A DNA stretch of 8,372 bases, from the NCBI GenBank assembly GCA_947458415.1, contig CANGZG010000103.1, positions 1 to 8,372 of the forward strand, written 5' to 3'. Within the stretch, counting starts at the first letter, position 1. Every line of letters starts with the position of its first letter. Below are positions 5,177-8,372 of the stretch, piece after piece. The notes below the pieces were generated by a model. It saw nothing but the letters and a program-made list of their open reading frames with translations. It was not told the DNA's origin and made no database searches. This DNA comes from Comamonadaceae bacterium. GTDB lineage: Bacteria; Pseudomonadota; Gammaproteobacteria; Burkholderiales; Burkholderiaceae_C. The position numbers were made by a program, and so were the translations under genes.

Positions 5177-7414
5177 TCAGCTGTGCCTTTGCGAGCTGGC
5201 GCGTTTGGCTTGACTGACCGAGGGCAATCTTTGCAAACTGCCCAGCACACTTTCTAGGTGTGATGTGTCTTGCACCGCAATCAAAAAACGCAAGTCGGTG
5301 GCTTGCTTGCCACTGACCTCGTCGGCCATGCTGACCAACTTGATGTCGGCTTGGGCCGATGTGATGGCAGCAGCCACGCTGGCCAAGACACCTTTGCCAT
5401 TGAGCACGGTGACCACAATGCCAGCCTCAAAACTTCTCACGGGTTCATCAGACCATTCCACCGAAATAAAGCGCTCGCTGTCTTTGTGCTGTAAACGTTG
5501 CGCAACATGGCAGTCTTGCACGTGAACCACCAAGCCTTCACCACGACCCAAATAGCCGACGATGGCGTCACCCGGAACTGGGTGACAGCACTGGCCGTAA
5601 GTGACCGACGCGTTGTCGCTGCCGTCAACCACCACGCCACCTTGCGACAAGGTTTCATGCGCAGTGAAACGCTCTCGGCTCAATAGCAAGGGGTCAGGGC
5701 GTTCACCAAGGTCTGCCAACAACGCCACCATGCGCTTGGCGACGATGCTGGCCACGCGTTTGCCCAGGCCCAGATCGGTCAGTAAATCTTCGCGGGTTTT
5801 GCTGCCCGTGAAGCGCAACAACCTTTCCCACAAAGATTTGTGTGCAGGGTCGTAAGCGGGCAAACCGACAAAACCTTCGGCGCGAAGCGCTTGTGCCAGC
5901 AATTTTTCGCCCAAGTCTTGGGATTCGGTTTGCGCCCGGGTCTTTAGGTAGTGCCGAATTTTGGACCGTGCGCGTCCTGTTTTGACGAAAGCCAACCAAG
6001 CGGGATTGGGGGTGGCTTCTTCAGCGGTTTCGACTTCAATCACGTCGCCATTGCGCAGTTCGGTACGCAGCGACACGGGTTCGCTGTTGATGCGCGCCGT
6101 GACCACATGGTCGCCCACATTGCTGTGCACAGCGTACGCAAAGTCAACGACCGTGGCGCCGCGTGGCAACGCCATGATGTGGCTTTTTGGTGTGAACACA
6201 TAGACCGCATCCGGAAACAAATCGACTTTGACGTGGTCCCAAAATTCGGTGGCGTCGCGGGTCTCGTCTTGGATGTCCAGCAGAGATTGCAACCACTGGG
6301 TGCCTAGTCTTTCGGCTTTTTCGCTGGACTCGTGTGACTTGTACAACCAATGCGCGGCGATGCCAGACTCCGCCACCAAGTGCATGGCTTCGGTTCGCAG
6401 TTGAAACTCGACGTTGATGCCAGCAGGCCCAACCAGTGTTGTGTGAAGTGATTGGTAGCCGTTGATCTTGGCGATGGCAATATGGTCTTTGAATTTACCG
6501 GGCACCGGTTTGTAGAGTTGGTGCAGGATGCCCAGACCGGTGTAGCAATCCATCAGGTTGGGCAGCAACACACGCATGCCATAAATATCGGTCACTTGCG
6601 CAAAGCTCAAATGTTTTCCGCGCATTTTTTGGTAAATGGAGAACAGGGTTTTTTCTCTGCCAAAAATGCTGATCTGTAAATTGCCTTGCTTGAAAGCGGT
6701 TTCCACTTCGAGTTGGAGTTTTTGCAGCAGGTCGCGACGCCGGTTGCGGGCCCGCATCACCGCTTTTTCTAGCGTGGCATAACGCCAGGGATTCAAGTGT
6801 TTGAAGCTGAGGTCTTGCAGCTCGCGATAGGTCTGGTTGAGTCCCAGCCGGTGGGCAATCGGTGCGTATATTTCCAGCGTCTCACTGCTGATGGCTTTCC
6901 AACGTGCGCGAGGCATGGCTTCCATGGTGCGCATGTTGTGTGTTCGATCAGCGAGTTTGACCAAAATCACGCGCACATCGCGCGCCATGGCCAACAACAT
7001 TTTTCGAAACGATTCGACTTGCCCTTCTTCTTGTGTGTCAAAGCTGAGCTTGTCTAATTTGGTCAAGCCATCGACCAATTCAGCCACCGTGGGGCCAAAT
7101 TTCTCCAGCAAATCGGTTTTGGTAACGCCGCAGTCTTCCATCACATCATGCAACAAGGCCGCCATCAGCGCCTGGCTGTCCAGCTTCCACTCGGTGCATT
7201 GCAATGCCACGGCAATTGGGTGGGTGATGTAAGGTTCGCCGCTTCGGCGGGTCACACCCAAATGGGCTTCATCGGCGAATTTGTAAGCCCGTCGGACTTG
7301 CTCGATGCCTTCGGCGCTCAGGTAGTCCAATTTGGCGACCAACGAGGCGAAGCTGGCCGCTGCCGCATTGCTTGCAGGCGTCGGTGGAGCAGGGGGGTGT
7401 GCGACGGTAGCCAT
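5177..7414 (-). CDS. spoT: Bifunctional (p)ppGpp synthetase/hydrolase, SpoT type
   Basis: This RelA/SpoT homologue of 745 residues makes and degrades the alarmone (p)ppGpp. A Pro/Ala-rich tail (about 1-20) precedes the HD hydrolase domain, whose metal and catalytic residues are intact: H65, H89-D90, E93-D94, D156 and N160. The synthetase domain has GREKTLFSIYQKM (252-264), D276, and E336 in VEFQLRT. Its RxKD-type motif reads KFKD (307-310), the basic form seen in bifunctional enzymes, unlike the ExDD of RelA. Next come TGS (about 404-464), a helical region, a zinc-finger-like domain with C609-C610-H611 and C635-H636, and a C-terminal ACT domain (about 662-735). Both activities therefore look possible, with hydrolase certain to be retained. 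It follows rpoZ but is separated from it by an intrinsic terminator. The ATG at 7414 has only a poor Shine-Dalgarno sequence. Confidence 0.95.
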   Translation of the reverse strand: MATVAHPPAPPTPASNAAAASFASLVAKLDYLSAEGIEQVRRAYKFADEAHLGVTRRSGEPYITHPIAVALQCTEWKLDSQALMAALLHDVMEDCGVTKTDLLEKFGPTVAELVDGLTKLDKLSFDTQEEGQVESFRKMLLAMARDVRVILVKLADRTHNMRTMEAMPRARWKAISSETLEIYAPIAHRLGLNQTYRELQDLSFKHLNPWRYATLEKAVMRARNRRRDLLQKLQLEVETAFKQGNLQISIFGREKTLFSIYQKMRGKHLSFAQVTDIYGMRVLLPNLMDCYTGLGILHQLYKPVPGKFKDHIAIAKINGYQSLHTTLVGPAGINVEFQLRTEAMHLVAESGIAAHWLYKSHESSEKAERLGTQWLQSLLDIQDETRDATEFWDHVKVDLFPDAVYVFTPKSHIMALPRGATVVDFAYAVHSNVGDHVVTARINSEPVSLRTELRNGDVIEVETAEEATPNPAWLAFVKTGRARSKIRHYLKTRAQTESQDLGEKLLAQALRAEGFVGLPAYDPAHKSLWERLLRFTGSKTREDLLTDLGLGKRVASIVAKRMVALLADLGERPDPLLLSRERFTAHETLSQGGVVVDGSDNASVTYGQCCHPVPGDAIVGYLGRGEGLVVHVQDCHVAQRLQHKDSERFISVEWSDEPVRSFEAGIVVTVLNGKGVLASVAAAITSAQADIKLVSMADEVSGKQATDLRFLIAVQDTSHLESVLGSLQRLPSVSQAKRASSQRHS

Positions 7415-7420
7415 GGCCTA

Positions 7421-7451
7421 AATGTAGCGTTTTGCCCGCATCAGCGGTCAA
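7421..7451 (-). promoter_or_regulatory. Candidate spoT promoter giving a leaderless mRNA
   Basis: On the minus strand TTGACC (7446-7451; 5 of 6 to the -35 consensus) is followed after 19 bases by TACATT (7421-7426; 4 of 6 to the -10). Only six bases then precede the spoT ATG, so transcription would begin at or next to the A of the start codon. The 19-base spacer is longer than ideal. The position is attractive because it lies just downstream of the rpoZ terminator, where a new promoter is needed. Confidence 0.35.
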
Positions 7452-7457
7452 TCGGCC

Positions 7458-7483
7458 AAAAAAAAGCACTGCAGATGCAGTGC
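7458..7483 (-). terminator. Intrinsic terminator downstream of rpoZ, before spoT
   Basis: Read on the minus strand, a seven-base perfect stem GCACTGC / GCAGTGC with an ATCT loop is followed at once by eight T residues (7465-7458). It lies 27 bp after the rpoZ stop and 43 bp before the spoT start. It would end most gmk-rpoZ transcripts, leaving spoT to read-through or its own promoter. Confidence 0.88.
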
Positions 7484-7510
7484 CTTGTGTGTGAAAAAAG
7501 CAATGGGCGA

Positions 7511-7714
7511 TCAGCCGGGGACTTTTTTCAGCATTTCCAAACCGATTTTGCCCGCAGCGATTTCGCGCAAGGCGGTCACGCCAGGCTTGTTTTTGCTTTC
7601 GATTTTGGGGGTGTGGCCTTGGGCCAGCATGCGGGCTCGGTAGGTGGCGGCCAACACCAATTGGAAGCGGTTGGGGATTTGTTCTAAACAGTCTTCAACG
7701 GTGATGCGTGCCAT
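7511..7714 (-). CDS. rpoZ: DNA-directed RNA polymerase omega subunit
   Basis: omega is the smallest core subunit; it clamps the C-terminal part of beta-prime during assembly and in E. coli forms part of one ppGpp binding site. The protein has 67 residues, normal for betaproteobacteria. MARITVEDCLEQIPNRFQLV at the start and GVTALREIAAGKIG (about 46-59) are family hallmarks. The ATG at 7714 is chosen over an upstream TTG at 7732 because it has GGAG seven bases upstream and gives the standard N-terminus. It lies 18 bp after gmk and is followed by a terminator, so gmk-rpoZ forms the main operon here. Confidence 0.97.
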   Translation of the reverse strand: MARITVEDCLEQIPNRFQLVLAATYRARMLAQGHTPKIESKNKPGVTALREIAAGKIGLEMLKKVPG

Positions 7715-7721
7715 GGGGTTG

Positions 7722-7725
7722 CTCC
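7722..7725 (-). promoter_or_regulatory. Ribosome binding site of rpoZ
   Basis: GGAG on the minus strand lies seven bases before the ATG at 7714 and fixes that start rather than the TTG at 7732. It sits within the 18-bp gmk-rpoZ gap. Confidence 0.75.
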
Positions 7726-7732
7726 GGTTCAA

Positions 7733-8359
7733 TCAAGTGAGGTTTAAGGCTTTGAAGATATCTGACCTGCTTTGGCGCTGCGACGCGTATTTGAGTCTTT
7801 GCGCATGGACAATGGCTTTGAGGTCAAACAAAGCTTTGTCAAAGAGTTGGTTGATTATAACGAAGTCGAATTCGTGGGCCTGTGACATTTCCTGGGCGGC
7901 ATTTTGCAGCCTTAGCTCAATCACTTCGGGGCTGTCCTCGCCCCGGCGTTGCAAACGTGCACGCAACTCCTCCATGCTGGGGGGCAAGATGAAAATCAGC
8001 ACCGCATTGGTGAAGAGTTTTTTGATTTGTACCGCGCCTTGGAAATCAATTTCCAAGATCACGTCCATGCCGTGGGCAATGCGTTCTTCGATCGTGGCGC
8101 GGGAGGTGCCATAGCGGTTGCCGTGCACATGCGCCCATTCCAGAAAAGCCCCGTCAGCAATCATGCGATCAAACGCTTCATTGCTGATAAAGAAATATTC
8201 GCGGCCATGGAATTCTTGACCTCGCGGTGCGCGGGTGGTGTGCGAGACCGAGGGTTGCACGCCAGCGTCAAGCTCCATCAAGGCTTTGACCAAGCTCGAT
8301 TTACCCGCTCCACTGGGAGCGGCGACTACAAAAAGGTTGCCAGGGAAGTTTTCCATCAT
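7733..8359 (-). CDS. gmk: Guanylate kinase
   Basis: Gmk transfers phosphate from ATP to GMP (and dGMP), giving GDP for GTP, dGTP and (p)ppGpp synthesis; it is cytoplasmic and essential in most bacteria. The 208-residue protein has the usual length. The P-loop APSGAGKSS is at 14-22, the GMP-binding block SVSHTTRAPRGQEFHGREYFF at 37-57 with R43 and Y55, GNRYGT at 80-85, DFQGA at 105-109, and the lid region with RLQRRGEDS at 135-143. Two tandem ATG codons (8359 and 8356) are possible starts. GGA touches the first and lies three bases from the second, so neither is well decided. The 13 bases upstream are too few to judge a promoter. rpoZ follows 18 bp downstream. Confidence 0.97.
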   Translation of the reverse strand: MMENFPGNLFVVAAPSGAGKSSLVKALMELDAGVQPSVSHTTRAPRGQEFHGREYFFISNEAFDRMIADGAFLEWAHVHGNRYGTSRATIEERIAHGMDVILEIDFQGAVQIKKLFTNAVLIFILPPSMEELRARLQRRGEDSPEVIELRLQNAAQEMSQAHEFDFVIINQLFDKALFDLKAIVHAQRLKYASQRQSRSDIFKALNLT

Positions 8360-8372
8360 TCCAAATTTTGTA

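Noticed and set aside
7148..7687. A 179-codon plus-strand frame opposite the spoT start and rpoZ.
   Set aside because: It crosses the rpoZ terminator and two real genes in antisense, and has no recognisable domain.

Overview
This window looks like ordinary chromosomal DNA from a betaproteobacterium, most likely Burkholderiales and close to the Comamonadaceae. The grounds are a nadK-recN pair divergent from hrcA, a gmk-rpoZ-spoT order on one strand, a GreB with an acidic N-terminal extension, a single SpoT-type RSH protein with the KFKD synthetase motif, and tRNA genes with encoded CCA. The taxon is inferred from protein wording and gene order, not from a search. No phage, plasmid, insertion-sequence, CRISPR or defence genes are visible, and base composition seems uniform.

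Layout. 1-564 (-) is the 5' end of recN, whose start overlaps the nadK stop (561-1457, -) by four bases. hrcA (1497-2498, +) diverges from nadK across only 39 bp. A DUF1993 gene (2545-3051, -) converges on hrcA. Two tRNA genes follow on the + strand: a CAU tRNA best read as Ile2 (3123-3201) and Arg-ACG (3253-3329). They end at a strong intrinsic terminator (3342-3372). An FAD-dependent oxidoreductase of the L-2-hydroxyglutarate oxidase family (3441-4568, +) lies 36 bp before greB (4605-5168, +). A small overlapping ORF fills that gap. greB converges on spoT (5177-7414, -) with 8 bp between the stops. rpoZ (7511-7714, -) and gmk (7733-8359, -) lie upstream of spoT in the same direction.

How the genes relate. 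gmk, rpoZ and spoT link guanine-nucleotide supply, the RNA polymerase omega subunit and (p)ppGpp turnover. omega forms part of a ppGpp binding site in E. coli, and GreB rescues backtracked polymerase. A clear intrinsic terminator sits between rpoZ and spoT, so spoT probably has its own promoter. The only candidate I see would give a leaderless or nearly leaderless mRNA. nadK-recN joins NADP supply to DNA repair, and hrcA encodes a heat-shock repressor whose operator (CIRCE) I do not see here.

I found no convincing previously undescribed system. The points most worth a second look are the rpoZ/spoT terminator and leaderless promoter, the 12-codon ORF that overlaps the greB start, the enlarged D-loop of the CAU tRNA, and the compact nadK/hrcA divergent promoter region.
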